Origin: Roseisolibacter agri
GTDB taxonomy: Bacteria; Gemmatimonadota; Gemmatimonadetes; Gemmatimonadales; Gemmatimonadaceae
NCBI RefSeq assembly: GCF_030159095.1
Contig: NZ_BRXS01000006.1
Span: 434,001-498,000, forward strand
Reading direction: 5' to 3'
Length of the DNA: 64,000 nucleotides
Shown: piece by piece, positions 1-10,372 of the stretch
Layout of the letters: each line of letters begins with the position of its first letter
How positions within the stretch are numbered: position 1 is the stretch's first letter
Position numbers and translations under genes: made by a program
Notes under the pieces: generated by a model
Seen by the model: only the letters and a program-made list of their open reading frames with translations
The model's database searches: none
Told to the model about the DNA's origin: nothing

Positions 1-901
1 TCATCTCGATCACGACCATCTCGCCGTTGGCCGGGTTGACGGCGAACTGGATGTTGCACCCGCCGGCGGCGACGCCGATCTCGCGGATGATCGCGCACGC
101 CGCGTCGCGCATCGTCTGGTACTCGCGGTCCGTCAGCGTCATCGCCGGCGCGACCGTGATCGAGTCGCCCGTGTGCACGCCCATCGGATCGAAGTTCTCG
201 ATCGAGCAGACGATCACGACGTTGTCGGCGGAGTCGCGCATCACCTCCAGCTCGAACTCCTTCCAGCCGAGCAGCGAGCGCTCGATGAGCACCTGCTTCA
301 CGGGCGACAGGTCGAGCCCGCGGCGCACGATCGCCTCGTACTCGTCGCGGTTGTACGCGATGCCGCCGCCCGAGCCGCCCAGCGTGAACGACGGGCGGAT
401 GATCGCCGGGAAGCCCGTCCACTCGACGATCGCCAGCGCCTCGTCCCACGTCGTCGCGAACTTGCCGGCCGGCGTCTGCAGCCCGATGCGCTGCATCGCC
501 TTCTCGAACTCCTGGCGGTCCTCGGCCATCTTGATCGAGCGCGCGTCGGCGCCGATCAGCTCCACGCCGTAGCGCTCCAGCACCCCGTTCTGCGACAGCG
601 CCATCGCGACGTTGAGCGCCGTCTGGCCGCCCATGGTCGGGAGGATCGCGTCGGGGCGCTCGCGCGCGACGATCCGCTCGACGTACTCCGGCGTCACCGG
701 CTCGACGTACGTGCGGTCCGCGAACTCCGGATCCGTCATGATCGTCGCCGGGTTCGAGTTCACCAGGACGACCTCGTAGCCCTCCTCGCGCAGCGCCTTC
801 ACGGCCTGCGTCCCCGAGTAGTCGAACTCGGCGGCCTGCCCGATGATGATCGGGCCCGAGCCGATGACGAGGATCTTGTGGAGGTCGTTGCGGCGAGGCA
901 T
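1..901 (-). CDS. carB: Carbamoyl-phosphate synthase large subunit, N-terminal part (cut by window edge)
   Basis: Makes carbamoyl phosphate from bicarbonate, ammonia and ATP for pyrimidine and arginine synthesis. About 300 residues are visible. The start [18 protein letters not shown] is followed by the [14 protein letters not shown] loop, which is diagnostic of the first CarB ATP-grasp half. At the window edge the frame still reads NIQFAVNP and VIEM, the metal-binding end of that first ATP-grasp domain. The ATG at 901 gives the normal CarB N-terminus. The remaining two thirds lie beyond the window. The gene starts only about 31 bases after the rmd stop, so cotranscription with gmd-rmd is possible. 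The pyrimidine genes pyrF and pyrD lie about 6 kb away. Family identity is firm. Confidence 0.95.
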   Translation of the reverse strand, partial: MPRRNDLHKILVIGSGPIIIGQAAEFDYSGTQAVKALREEGYEVVLVNSNPATIMTDPEFADRTYVEPVTPEYVERIVARERPDAILPTMGGQTALNVAMALSQNGVLERYGVELIGADARSIKMAEDRQEFEKAMQRIGLQTPAGKFATTWDEALAIVEWTGFPAIIRPSFTLGGSGGGIAYNRDEYEAIVRRGLDLSPVKQVLIERSLLGWKEFELEVMRDSADNVVIVCSIENFDPMGVHTGDSITVAPAMTLTDREYQTMRDAACAIIREIGVAAGGCNIQFAVNPANGEMVVIEM

Positions 902-932
902 GGCTGGCGTGGTGAGTCGGACGGAGTGGCGG

Positions 933-2959
<2,027 letters not shown>

Positions 2960-2981
2960 TCAAGCGCGCGGTCGGACGCTG

Positions 2982-3200
2982 TCAGACGGCGGCGACGCCG
3001 CGCGGCGCGCGCTGCACCTTGCCCGCGTTCAGGCAGGACGTGCAGACCTTGACCTTGATGATCTTGCCCTCGGACGCGATGCGGGCGACCTGGAGGTTCG
3101 GCTTCCAGGTGCGGCGCGTCTTGTTGTTCGCGTGCGAGACGTTGTTGCCGAACGCGACACCCTTGTTGCAGGTGTAGCAGCGGCTGCGGTTGATGGCCAT
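2982..3200 (-). CDS. rpmB: 50S ribosomal protein L28
   Basis: A structural protein of the large ribosomal subunit. The 72-residue product begins [20 protein letters not shown] and continues with [16 protein letters not shown], the classic L28 core. Cysteines at CYTC and near the C-terminus (CTSC) form a four-Cys zinc-ribbon (C+) pattern. I chose the ATG at 3200 because it gives the family N-terminus; longer forms run into rplQ. L28 usually sits with rpmG, so its place at the end of the alpha operon, 11 bases after rplQ, is less common. Confidence 0.95.
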   Translation of the reverse strand: MAINRSRCYTCNKGVAFGNNVSHANNKTRRTWKPNLQVARIASEGKIIKVKVCTSCLNAGKVQRAPRGVAAV

Positions 3201-3211
3201 GTGTCGGTTCC

Positions 3212-3565
3212 TCAGCTCACGAACTCGATGCGCGCCATCTCCGCCCCGTCGCCCCGGCGGTGGCCGGTCTTCAGGATGCGGGTGTAGCCGCCCGGTCGCG
3301 TGGCGAACTTCGGGCCCCACTCGCGGAACAGCTTGTCCGCGGCGTCGCGCTTCTGCACGTGACGGCCGGCCAGGCGGCGCGCGTGCAGCGTGCCGTTCTT
3401 CGCCTTGGTCACGAGCTTCTCGACGAAGGGACGGAGCTCCTTCGCCTTCGCCTCGGTGGTCTCGATCGCGCCCTGCTCGATGAGCGAGGTCGCGAGGTTG
3501 CGGAGCAGCGCGAGGCGCTGCTCGCTGGTGCGGCGCAGCTGCCGCCCGGCCTTACGGTGACGCAT
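3212..3565 (-). CDS. rplQ: 50S ribosomal protein L17
   Basis: A large-subunit protein. The 117-residue product starts [17 protein letters not shown], matching the highly conserved L17 N-terminus. It contains the [17 protein letters not shown] helix and ends in [15 protein letters not shown]. It lies three bases downstream of rpoA, the standard order in the alpha operon. Nothing unusual is visible. Confidence 0.97.
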   Translation of the reverse strand: MRHRKAGRQLRRTSEQRLALLRNLATSLIEQGAIETTEAKAKELRPFVEKLVTKAKNGTLHARRLAGRHVQKRDAADKLFREWGPKFATRPGGYTRILKTGHRRGDGAEMARIEFVS

Positions 3566-3568
3566 TGT

Positions 3569-4642
3569 CTACTCCTCGTCGTCGTCTTCCGGCGCGTTCG
3601 CGGCCGCCCGGCTCGGCGCGGTTCCCCAATCGGTGATCCGCACGCCGTCGCCGGCTTCCTCGTAGCGCATGCCAAAGTTCAGTCCCTCGCGCTCGAGGAG
3701 ATCGGCGATCTCCTGGAGGGACTTCTTGCCGAAGTTCTTGACCTGGAGGATCTGGCTCTCCGTCTGCCGGACCAGGTCGCCGAGCGTACGGATGTTCGAG
3801 TTCTTGAGCGAGTTGACGCTCCGCACCGAGAGCTCGAGGTCGTCGATGGGCGTGCGCAGCAGGTCGGCCATCCGGCGCGCGTCGCCGCCCGAGGCGTCCC
3901 CACCCGCGGCCACCGCGGCCGCCGCGTGCGAGCCGAAGCCCGCGAAGTACTGGAAGTGCGTCTGCGCCAGCGCGGCGGCGTAGCTGACCGCCTCCTCCGG
4001 CGTGATCGTGCCGTTCGTCTCGACCGTCAGCGTCAGGCGGTCGTAGTCGGTGCGCTGCCCGACGCGCGTCTCGGCGACGGCGAAGTTCGCGCGGCGCACG
4101 GGATTGTAGATCGCGTCCACGCGCACGAGGTCCACGGGCAGGCCGCGGTCCACCGGGTGCTGGTCGCTCTCGACGTAGCCGCGCCCCTTGTTCACGTAGA
4201 GCTCCACGTTCAGCTCCCGGTCCTCCTGGAGCGTGAACAGGTGGTGCCCCGCCTCGACCACGCGCACGCCCGACTGCGCCTGGATGTCGCCGGCCGTCAC
4301 CGGGCCCGCCTCCGACTTCTGGATGCGCAGCACGGCGTTCTCGACGTCCTCGTCCATCTGCAGGACGAGCGTCTTGAGCTGGCCGATGATCTGGTGGACG
4401 TCCTCGACGACGCCCGGGATGGTCTGGTGCTCGTGCACGACGCCGTCGATGCGGAAGCCCCAGACGGCCGCGCCGCGGAGCGACGACAGCAGGAGGCGGC
4501 GCATCGCGTTGCCGAGCGTGTGCCCGAAGCCGCGCTCGAGCGGCTGCAGGTTGAACTCGGCGACGTTCGGGTTGTCCGTGCGCTTCGTCGACTCGACGAG
4601 CTGCGGCCGGACGAGCCCGCGGAGATCGATGGTGGTGGCCAT
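3569..4642 (-). CDS. rpoA: DNA-directed RNA polymerase subunit alpha
   Basis: Forms the alpha dimer that nucleates RNA polymerase assembly; its C-terminal domain contacts UP elements and activators. The N-terminal domain (about residues 20-235) contains ERGFGHTLGNAMRRLLLSS. The C-terminal domain (about 270-335) contains NSLKNSNIRTLGDLV and KNFGKKSLQEI. At 357 residues it is somewhat longer than typical, because of an Ala/Gly-rich interdomain linker (around AAAAVAAGGDASGGD) and an acidic tail ending DDDEE. It is preceded by a 229-base gap with strong hairpins, so its expression may be partly uncoupled from rpsD. Confidence 0.97.
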   Translation of the reverse strand: MATTIDLRGLVRPQLVESTKRTDNPNVAEFNLQPLERGFGHTLGNAMRRLLLSSLRGAAVWGFRIDGVVHEHQTIPGVVEDVHQIIGQLKTLVLQMDEDVENAVLRIQKSEAGPVTAGDIQAQSGVRVVEAGHHLFTLQEDRELNVELYVNKGRGYVESDQHPVDRGLPVDLVRVDAIYNPVRRANFAVAETRVGQRTDYDRLTLTVETNGTITPEEAVSYAAALAQTHFQYFAGFGSHAAAAVAAGGDASGGDARRMADLLRTPIDDLELSVRSVNSLKNSNIRTLGDLVRQTESQILQVKNFGKKSLQEIADLLEREGLNFGMRYEEAGDGVRITDWGTAPSRAAANAPEDDDEE

Positions 4643-4748
4643 GCGGTGAGTTCTGTCCTGGTCCGACCGGGGAACCGTCTCACGACGGGCTCCGGCGACG
4701 CCCTGCCCCGCCCTTCACGCGCGGCAGGCTCGTTGGGGAGTGAAGGTC

Positions 4749-4831
4749 CCGACCCGTGCCGACCGCGATGCGTCGGCACCGGGTCGGTCCATCTTATTTG
4801 AACGCGGGCGCGGTCTGGGACCGCGCCCGCG
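4749..4831 (-). terminator. Tandem hairpins in the rpsD-rpoA gap
   Basis: Two stem-loops stand in the 229-base gap. The first (4749-4763 with 4772-4787) has a 15-bp stem with a one-base bulge. The second (4803-4815 with 4819-4831) is a perfect 13-bp GC stem with a three-base loop. Read on the minus strand, the second is followed by TTCAAATAAG, only a weak U-tract. They could be a terminator, attenuator or processing site separating rpoA-rplQ-rpmB from the upstream ribosomal genes, or a landing pad for autogenous control by S4 (inference). Confidence 0.55.
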
Positions 4832-4871
4832 GACACTCCGCGCGCCCCGGAGGGCGCGAGGAGGATACGGC

Positions 4872-5507
4872 TTACTTCGAGTAGAGCTCGACGACCAGCT
4901 GCTCCTGCGCCGCGATCGGGATGCTCTGGCGCGCGGGGCGCTCGAGCATGCGGCCGGAGTACGACTCCTTGTCGACCGCGATCCACGACAGCGGGGCGCC
5001 GCGCGACGACTGGTCCATCGCGGCCATCACGAGCGGCATCTCGCGCGAGGCCTGCTTCACGCGGATCTCCTCACCCGGCTTCACCTGGAAGCTGGGGACG
5101 TCCACCGTGCGCTGCTTGACCTCGACGTGGCGGTGCCGGATGAGCTGGCGGGCCGCCTTGCGGCTCGGCGCGAAGCCCATGCGGTACACGATGTTGTCGA
5201 GACGGCTCTCGAGCGCGGCGAGCAGGTTGTGACCCGTGATGCCCTGCTGGGTCGCGACCTTCTCGAACGTGTTGCGGAACTGGCGCTCCGAGATCCCGTA
5301 GATGCGCTTGATCTTCTGCTTCTCGCGCAGCTGCTTGGCGTACTCAGAGACCTTGCGGCGGCGGGCCGTCGCCTGGCCATGCTGGCCGGGGGCGTACGGG
5401 CGACGCTCGACCGGGCACTTCTCGGTGAAGCACTTGGTGCCCTTCAGGAACAGCTTCGTCCCTTCGCGCCGGCACTGCCGGCAGCTGGGACCCGTGTAAC
5501 GCGCCAT
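4872..5507 (-). CDS. rpsD: 30S ribosomal protein S4
   Basis: A primary 16S-rRNA-binding assembly protein, and in many bacteria the translational regulator of this operon. The 211-residue protein keeps the S4 core (RYTGPSCRQCRREG, then the S4 RNA-binding domain with SRKAARQLIRHRHVEV at about 95-160). Cysteines at residues 9, 12, 26 and 31 mark the zinc-binding C+ form. It starts three bases after rpsK in the operon order rpmJ-rpsM-rpsK-rpsD. Confidence 0.97.
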   Translation of the reverse strand: MARYTGPSCRQCRREGTKLFLKGTKCFTEKCPVERRPYAPGQHGQATARRRKVSEYAKQLREKQKIKRIYGISERQFRNTFEKVATQQGITGHNLLAALESRLDNIVYRMGFAPSRKAARQLIRHRHVEVKQRTVDVPSFQVKPGEEIRVKQASREMPLVMAAMDQSSRGAPLSWIAVDKESYSGRMLERPARQSIPIAAQEQLVVELYSK

Positions 5508-5510
5508 TGG

Positions 5511-5888
5511 TTAGACCCTCCGGCGCTTCGGCGGCCGGCAGCCGTTGTGCGGAATCGGGGTGACGTCCTTGATGGACTTGACCTGCAGGCCGGCCGACGC
5601 GAGCGCCTGGATGGCGCTCTCGCGACCCGAGCCCGGGCCCTGGACGCGCACGTGCACCCGACGCACGCCGGCGGAGAGCGCTTCCTTCGCGCACTGCTCC
5701 GAGGCGACCGTGGCGGCGAACGGCGTCGACTTCTTCGACCCCTTGAAGCCCGCCTTGCCCGACGAGCCCCAGGCGATCGCGTTGCCGCGGCTGTCGGTGA
5801 TCGTGACCGTCGTGTTGTTGAACGTGGCCTGCACGTGCGCCACGCCCTCGGCCTCGACGACCTTCTTGGTCTTCTTCGCAGTAGCCAT
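5511..5888 (-). CDS. rpsK: 30S ribosomal protein S11
   Basis: A small-subunit platform protein that contacts the Shine-Dalgarno helix region. The 125-residue product has a Lys-rich N-terminus, [17 protein letters not shown] and the C-terminal [15 protein letters not shown] signature. Its ATG overlaps the rpsM stop by one base (TAATG), implying coupled translation. Length and sequence are ordinary. Confidence 0.97.
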   Translation of the reverse strand: MATAKKTKKVVEAEGVAHVQATFNNTTVTITDSRGNAIAWGSSGKAGFKGSKKSTPFAATVASEQCAKEALSAGVRRVHVRVQGPGSGRESAIQALASAGLQVKSIKDVTPIPHNGCRPPKRRRV

Positions 5889-6265
5889 TACTTGGTCACC
5901 TTCTTCTTGCCGGCGATGGCGCGGCGCGGGCCCTTCTTGGTGCGCGCGTTCGTGTGCGTGCGCTGACCCCGGACCGGCAGGCCACGGCGATGACGGATCC
6001 CGCGGTAGGACCCGATGTCCATCAGCCGCTTGATGTTCATCGCGACTTCGGTGCGGAGGGCGCCCTCGACCTTGTGGGCACGCTCGATCTCCGCGCGAAG
6101 TCGCGCGACATCGGCGTCGCTCAGATCACGGACGCGCTGTGCGGGGTTCACCCCCGTCGCCTCGATGATGGCGAGCGCCGTGGCGCGGCCGATCCCGAAG
6201 ATGTAGGTGAGCCCGATCTCGACCTTCTTGTCGCGAGGGAGATCGACGCCGGCAATACGTGCCAT
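5888..6265 (-). CDS. rpsM: 30S ribosomal protein S13
   Basis: A small-subunit head protein that contacts tRNA and the L5 bridge. The 125-residue product starts [20 protein letters not shown], the standard S13 N-terminus, followed by [10 protein letters not shown]. Near the C-terminus it carries [20 protein letters not shown]. It follows rpmJ by a single base. Confidence 0.97.
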   Translation of the reverse strand: MARIAGVDLPRDKKVEIGLTYIFGIGRATALAIIEATGVNPAQRVRDLSDADVARLRAEIERAHKVEGALRTEVAMNIKRLMDIGSYRGIRHRRGLPVRGQRTHTNARTKKGPRRAIAGKKKVTK

Positions 6266-6266
6266 A

Positions 6267-6383
6267 TCAGCCCTGACGCTGCTTGTGCTTGGGATTGCGC
6301 GAGCAGATGATGCGAGTCACGCCGTCGCGCTTGACGACCTTGCAGTGCTCGCAGATCGGCTTCACGCTGCTGCGGACTTTCAC
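6267..6383 (-). CDS. rpmJ: 50S ribosomal protein L36
   Basis: A small zinc-binding large-subunit protein of 38 residues. Translation from the GTG at 6383 reads [20 protein letters not shown] and ends [11 protein letters not shown], with the CxxC...C...H zinc ribbon of L36. It is the first gene of the operon here. infA, map, adk and secY, which often precede it, are absent from the 113-base gap to pyrF and must lie elsewhere. The start is set by the family N-terminus. Confidence 0.96.
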   Translation of the reverse strand: MKVRSSVKPICEHCKVVKRDGVTRIICSRNPKHKQRQG

Positions 6384-6429
6384 AGTGCGCTCCAGTCGAA
6401 CCGGATGAAATTTGCGGCCAAGACCCGGA

Positions 6430-6457
6430 ATTAAATGGGCTTAGCCTCATCATGCAA
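6430..6457 (-). promoter_or_regulatory. Predicted sigma-70-type promoter of the rpmJ-rpmB operon
   Basis: On the minus strand a TTGCAT -35 element (6457-6452) and a TTTAAT -10 element (6435-6430) are separated by 16 bases. They lie about 45 bases upstream of the rpmJ start, within the short gap after pyrF. The AT-rich -10 stands out in this GC-rich sequence. The call is from pattern alone. Confidence 0.5.
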
Positions 6458-6496
6458 CCCCCCGTGCTCGGCCGCGGCACGGAAAGGGCACTCGCG

Positions 6497-7216
6497 TCAC
6501 CGCAGCGCCGCGCGCGCCGCGTGCATCGCCGCCACCGGGTCGGGCGCCGCCGTCACCGTGCGCCCCAGCACCACGTAGCGCGCCCCCGCGGCCACGGCCC
6601 CCTCCGGCGTCACGACGCGCGCCTGATCGTGCGCGGCGTCGCCCGCCAGCCGCACGCCCGGCACCAGCGGCGCCAGCGCATCGCCGTGCGCGGCCCGCAC
6701 CGCCGCCGCCTCGTGGCCGCTGCACACCAGGCCATGCGTGCCGGCGGTGCGCGCCAGCCCCGCCAACCGGAGCACCTCCTCCCGCACGTCGGACACGGGG
6801 CGACCCACCGCGGCGCCCAGATCGGCGGCCGAGTGCGACGTCAGCACCGACACGGCGAGGATCCCGCAGCCGTGGGCGTCGCCCTGATCCCCCGCCCCCT
6901 CGACCGCCGCGGCCAGCATCGCCGGCCCGCCGTACGCGTGCACGGTCGCCAGCCGGACGCCCAGCCGCGCCGCCGACCGGCAGGCGCCGCGCACCGTGTT
7001 GGGGATGTCGTGGAACTTGAGGTCGAGGAAGACGTCCTTCCCGAGCCCGCGCAGCCAGCGCACGACGTCGGGCCCCTCCGCCGTGAACAGCTCCAGCCCC
7101 ACCTTGTAGAAGTCGCAGGCGTCGCCCAGCCGGTCCACGAGCGCCACGGCGGCGGCGCGGTCGGGGACGTCGAGGGCGACGATGCCGCGCGCGGGCGCCG
7201 GATCGGTCGGGGTCAT
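6497..7216 (-). CDS. pyrF: Orotidine-5'-phosphate decarboxylase
   Basis: Decarboxylates OMP to UMP, the last step of de novo UMP synthesis. The 239-residue protein has the catalytic FLDLKFHDIPNTV segment (Lys-Asp charge network), VHAYGGPAML after it, and the C-terminal phosphate-binding VLGRTVT. The ATG at 7216 overlaps the pyrD stop by four bases (ATGA), so the two are probably translated together. It is the last gene of smpB-amidase-pyrD-pyrF. Confidence 0.95.
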   Translation of the reverse strand: MTPTDPAPARGIVALDVPDRAAAVALVDRLGDACDFYKVGLELFTAEGPDVVRWLRGLGKDVFLDLKFHDIPNTVRGACRSAARLGVRLATVHAYGGPAMLAAAVEGAGDQGDAHGCGILAVSVLTSHSAADLGAAVGRPVSDVREEVLRLAGLARTAGTHGLVCSGHEAAAVRAAHGDALAPLVPGVRLAGDAAHDQARVVTPEGAVAAGARYVVLGRTVTAAPDPVAAMHAARAALR

Positions 7217-8187
7217 GTCGGCCACTGAAGGGTTCCCACGACGTCGGCCAGCCGCGCCACGCCGTGCCGATCGCGCCAGCGGTCCAGGTCGCGGACCACG
7301 CGCTCCGGGAGCCGGGGGTCCTGCATCGCCGCGGTGCCGATGCCCACCAGCGACGCCCCGGCCAGCAGGTACTGCAGCGCGTCGTGCGCGCTCCGGACGC
7401 CGCCCAGCCCTACGATCGGGACCCGGACCGCCTGCCGCACCCGCCACGTCGCGAGCACCCCGACGGGCACCAGGCCGGCGCCGCTCACCCCGCCCGAGCC
7501 GAAGCCCAGGGCGGGCCGCCGACCGTCCACGTCGACGACGAGGCCCGGGATCGTGTTGGTCAGCGTCAGCGCGTCCGCCCCCGAGTCCACCGCGATCCGC
7601 GCCGTCTCGGCCACCTGCGGGAGCACCGGCGAGAGCTTCACCACGAGCGGCTTCCGGGTCGCCCGGCGGCAGCTCTCGACCACGGTACGCAGCGCGAGCT
7701 GATCGGAGCCAAACTCAGCCCCGCCAGCCTTTACGTTGGGGCAGCTCACGTTCAGCTCGAACCCCTCGACCGCGGGCGCGTCGTCCAGGCCCTCGACCAC
7801 GCGCGCGAACTCGTCGACCGCGAAGCCGACCACGTTCACCAGCACGCGGGCGCGCGAGACGAGCGCCGCGAGGCGCGGCAGGTGGTCGCGGCGCACGACC
7901 TCGAGCCCGGGATTCGCGAGGCCGACCGCGTTGATCATCCCGCCCGGGAACTCCGCCACGCGAGGCGCCGGGTTCCCCTTCCGCGGCTCGACGCTGACGG
8001 CCTTGGTGACGATCCCGCCCAGCCGCTCGAGGTCCACGACCTCGCGCAGCTCGTGGCCGTAGCCCGCCGTGCCGGACGCGAGGACTACCGGGTTCTGGAA
8101 CGACAGCCCCGCGACCGCCATCGCGAGCGGGCCCGCGTCGGCGACGCTCCGTGGGAGCGTCGGCGCCGGCGGCGCGACCGCGGTCAC
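7213..8187 (-). CDS. pyrD: Dihydroorotate dehydrogenase, class 1 (probably NAD-linked 1B catalytic subunit)
   Basis: Oxidises dihydroorotate to orotate using FMN. The 324-residue TIM-barrel protein has LASGTAGYG near the N-terminus and the class-1 catalytic motif NVSCPNVKAGG with Cys at about residue 149. It ends with the FMN-phosphate loops VGLGGV and LVGIGTAAM. A catalytic Cys rather than Ser, and the TNTIPG segment, indicate class 1. Class 1B needs PyrK, which is not in this window. The GTG start at 8187 overlaps the amidase stop (GTGA). Confidence 0.93.
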   Translation of the reverse strand: MTAVAPPAPTLPRSVADAGPLAMAVAGLSFQNPVVLASGTAGYGHELREVVDLERLGGIVTKAVSVEPRKGNPAPRVAEFPGGMINAVGLANPGLEVVRRDHLPRLAALVSRARVLVNVVGFAVDEFARVVEGLDDAPAVEGFELNVSCPNVKAGGAEFGSDQLALRTVVESCRRATRKPLVVKLSPVLPQVAETARIAVDSGADALTLTNTIPGLVVDVDGRRPALGFGSGGVSGAGLVPVGVLATWRVRQAVRVPIVGLGGVRSAHDALQYLLAGASLVGIGTAAMQDPRLPERVVRDLDRWRDRHGVARLADVVGTLQWPT

Positions 8188-9566
8188 TGGCGGACTCCCG
8201 CGCGCTGGCGCTGCTCGTACCGCTTCAGGTAGTCCACGGCCGCGTCCGCGACCGCCTCCGCGATCTCGCGCTGGCCGGCCGCGCTGCTCATCCACGCCGC
8301 GTCGGCCGGGTTGGAGCCGAAGCCGACCTCCACCAGCACCGCCGGCATGAACGCCGACACGAGCACCCGGAACCCGGCCTGCCGCACGCCGCGGCTCGGC
8401 CCCGGATGCGCCCGCGCGAGCCGCCGCTGGACGATCGACGCCAGCTCGCTCGACTCGCGCAGGTGCTCGTTCTGCGCCATGTCGCGCATGATGAAGGAGA
8501 GCGGGTCGTCCTTCCCCGCCGTCGACGCCCCCTCGAAGCGGACGGACTCGTTCTCGAGGTCGGCCACCCGTCGGTCGTCGGCGGTCTTCGCCTCGGAGAG
8601 GAAGTAGGTCTCGAAGCCGCGCGTCGCCGCCGGATCGCGCCACGCCGGATTCGCCGCGTTGACGTGGATCGAGACGAACAGGTCGCCCTGCTTCTGGTTG
8701 GCGATCCGCCCCCGGTCCGCGAGCGCGATGAGCGTGTCCGTGGTCCGGGTCATCGCCACGCCCACGCCGCGCTGCCGCAGCGCGTTTCGCAGCGCCAGCG
8801 ACACGGAGAGGGTCACGTCCTTCTCGCGGATGCGCGGCCCGCCGCCGAGGGGGCCCTGCATCCCGGCGTCCGGGCCGCCGTGTCCGGCGTCGATCACCAC
8901 CACGCGCTGCCCCAGCGAGCTCGGCGGCGGCGCGGACGCGCGTTCGACGACGTCCGGGGCCGGGCGACGCGGCCCGATGATGGTCGGCAGGCGGACGCTG
9001 GAATCCTCGGCCACCGGCGCGGGCGCCGGAGCGGCAGCCACCGCGCGCGGCGGCGCGCTCGGCGCCGTCGTGCGCCGGCGGCCGAAGGTCAGCGCGCGCC
9101 GCTCGGCGTCGTACGCGATCTCCGGCGCGACGGTCGGCAGCGCGTCGGTCAGGAGCTGCAGCGGGAGCCAGAGCCGCTCCCCCTCGAGCATCGGCGCGCT
9201 CGCCAGCGGCAGCTCGTCGGCGGCCGAGTCGGCGCCGAGGATCGCGAAGGGGATCCCTTCGCGGAGCGTCAGCGTCCGGCCGGGGAGGCGCAGCCGCCAG
9301 CGCCCCGGCCCATCCTCCGCGAGTGCGCCCGAGACGGCGGCCGCCAGCTGGTCGGCCCGCACGTAGCTGCGCGTCCCGCCGCCGGCGTCACGCTCCTCCA
9401 TCAGGAGCACCTGCCGCTCGATGCCTCCCTGCCCCACGACGAGCAGCGTGCCCGGCCCGGCGACCGTGGCGGCGCGGCGCGTGGCCGACGGGCGTGCGGG
9501 TGCCGTCGCACTGGGGCGCGCCGGTGGCTGCGCCGTCTGCAGGAGCCAGAGGAGTGGGAGCAGCAC
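8184..9566 (-). CDS. N-acetylmuramoyl-L-alanine amidase (Amidase_3), exported
   Basis: Cleaves the amide bond between MurNAc and L-alanine in peptidoglycan, typically during daughter-cell separation. The 460-residue product starts at a GTG with a hydrophobic leader (LLPLLWLLQ). It has an N-terminal region of about 200 residues with copper-amine-oxidase-like repeats (such as GRTLTLREGIPF), then a catalytic Amidase_3 domain from about residue 245. The zinc ligands are visible as the His of VVVIDAGHGG, the Glu of REKD and the His of SIHVNA. It lies ten bases after smpB and overlaps pyrD. Confidence 0.9.
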   Translation of the reverse strand: MLLPLLWLLQTAQPPARPSATAPARPSATRRAATVAGPGTLLVVGQGGIERQVLLMEERDAGGGTRSYVRADQLAAAVSGALAEDGPGRWRLRLPGRTLTLREGIPFAILGADSAADELPLASAPMLEGERLWLPLQLLTDALPTVAPEIAYDAERRALTFGRRRTTAPSAPPRAVAAAPAPAPVAEDSSVRLPTIIGPRRPAPDVVERASAPPPSSLGQRVVVIDAGHGGPDAGMQGPLGGGPRIREKDVTLSVSLALRNALRQRGVGVAMTRTTDTLIALADRGRIANQKQGDLFVSIHVNAANPAWRDPAATRGFETYFLSEAKTADDRRVADLENESVRFEGASTAGKDDPLSFIMRDMAQNEHLRESSELASIVQRRLARAHPGPSRGVRQAGFRVLVSAFMPAVLVEVGFGSNPADAAWMSSAAGQREIAEAVADAAVDYLKRYEQRQRAGVRQ

Positions 9567-9576
9567 CTTCGCTCCG

Positions 9577-10059
9577 TCAGCGCGCGCGCGCGAAGCGCGC
9601 CATGTCCCGCTCGTCGTCCTTCTTGCGCAGGTCCTGCCGCTTGTCGTGCTCCTTCTTGCCCTTGCCCAGGGCGAGCGCGACCTTCGCGCGGCCGTTCTTG
9701 AAGTAGAGGTCGAGCGGGACGAGCGTGAGGCCCTGCCGCTCGACGGCGCCGATCATCTTGCGGATCTCCTTGCGGTGCAGGAGCAGCTTCCGCGTGCGCG
9801 TCGGCTCGTGGTTGAAGCCCCCGCCCATCCCGTAGTGGCCGATGTGCAGGTTGAGCAGGAACACCTCGCCGTCCTTCACCACGCCGTAGGCGTCGGTGAG
9901 GTTGGCGCGCCCGTCGCGCAGCGCCTTGACCTCGGTGCCGAGCAGCGCGATGCCCGCCTCCCACGTCTCGAGGATGTGGTAGTCGTGGCGCGCGCGCTTG
10001 TTGCGCGCGATCGAACCGTCGGCGGACTTCTGGTCGCCGTGCTGCGCGGACTTGGCCAT
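9577..10059 (-). CDS. smpB: SsrA-binding protein SmpB
   Basis: Binds tmRNA and brings it to stalled ribosomes for trans-translation. The 160-residue product contains HDYHILETWEAGIALLGTEV, LTDAYGVVKDGEVFLLN and the conserved LYFKNGRAKVALALGKGKK block. It ends in a basic, probably unstructured tail. The ssrA gene is not visible here. It is the first gene of the run ending at pyrF. Confidence 0.97.
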   Translation of the reverse strand: MAKSAQHGDQKSADGSIARNKRARHDYHILETWEAGIALLGTEVKALRDGRANLTDAYGVVKDGEVFLLNLHIGHYGMGGGFNHEPTRTRKLLLHRKEIRKMIGAVERQGLTLVPLDLYFKNGRAKVALALGKGKKEHDKRQDLRKKDDERDMARFARAR

Positions 10060-10157
10060 CGTGTGGGGAGCGGCGTGAGGCGGAGCGGCGGCAAGTTAGT
10101 CGTGGCCGGCGAAGCGCGGCAACGCGGCGGCCGTGCCGCGGCGCGGCCGGGCGAGCG

Positions 10158-10186
10158 TTGACGCACGCACCTGCCTCGACTACACT
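10158..10186 (+). promoter_or_regulatory. Promoter of tRNA-Leu
   Basis: TTGACG (10158-10163) and TACACT (10181-10186) are separated by exactly 17 bases, a near-consensus housekeeping promoter. Transcription would start about 27 bases before the mature tRNA. It is the best-looking sigma-70 promoter in the window. Confidence 0.8.
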
Positions 10187-10219
10187 TACTGCTCTCGCGC
10201 GGTCCATGCCGCGCGCGCC

Positions 10220-10303
10220 GCTCAGGTGGTGGAACTGGTAGACACGCAGGTCTCAGAAGCCTGTGTCGGAGACGACGTGGGGGTTCAAGTCCCCCCCTGA
10301 GCA
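10220..10303 (+). tRNA. tRNA-Leu (anticodon CAG)
   Basis: The acceptor stem GCTCAGG pairs with CCTGAGC, followed by discriminator A. The D arm contains AACTGGTAGA. The anticodon loop CTCAGAA (anticodon CAG) sits on a five-base stem (CAGGT with GCCTG). A long class II variable arm follows, and the T arm is GGGGG-TTCAAGT-CCCCC. It decodes CUG, the dominant leucine codon at this GC content. CCA is not encoded (the genome reads TGG). Confidence 0.96.
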
Positions 10304-10316
10304 TGGTACGACAGCA

Positions 10317-10346
10317 GAAGGGGCGAGCCAGCCGGCTCGCCCCTTC
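10317..10346 (+). terminator. Terminator after tRNA-Leu
   Basis: A perfect 13-bp stem (10317-10329 with 10334-10346) has a four-base loop and starts 14 bases after the tRNA. It is followed by GTCGTTTC, a weak T-rich stretch. The unknown gene ending at 10373 converges here, so the hairpin may serve both strands. Confidence 0.8.
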
Positions 10347-10372
10347 GTCGTTTCAGCGACTCACCTGCCGCA

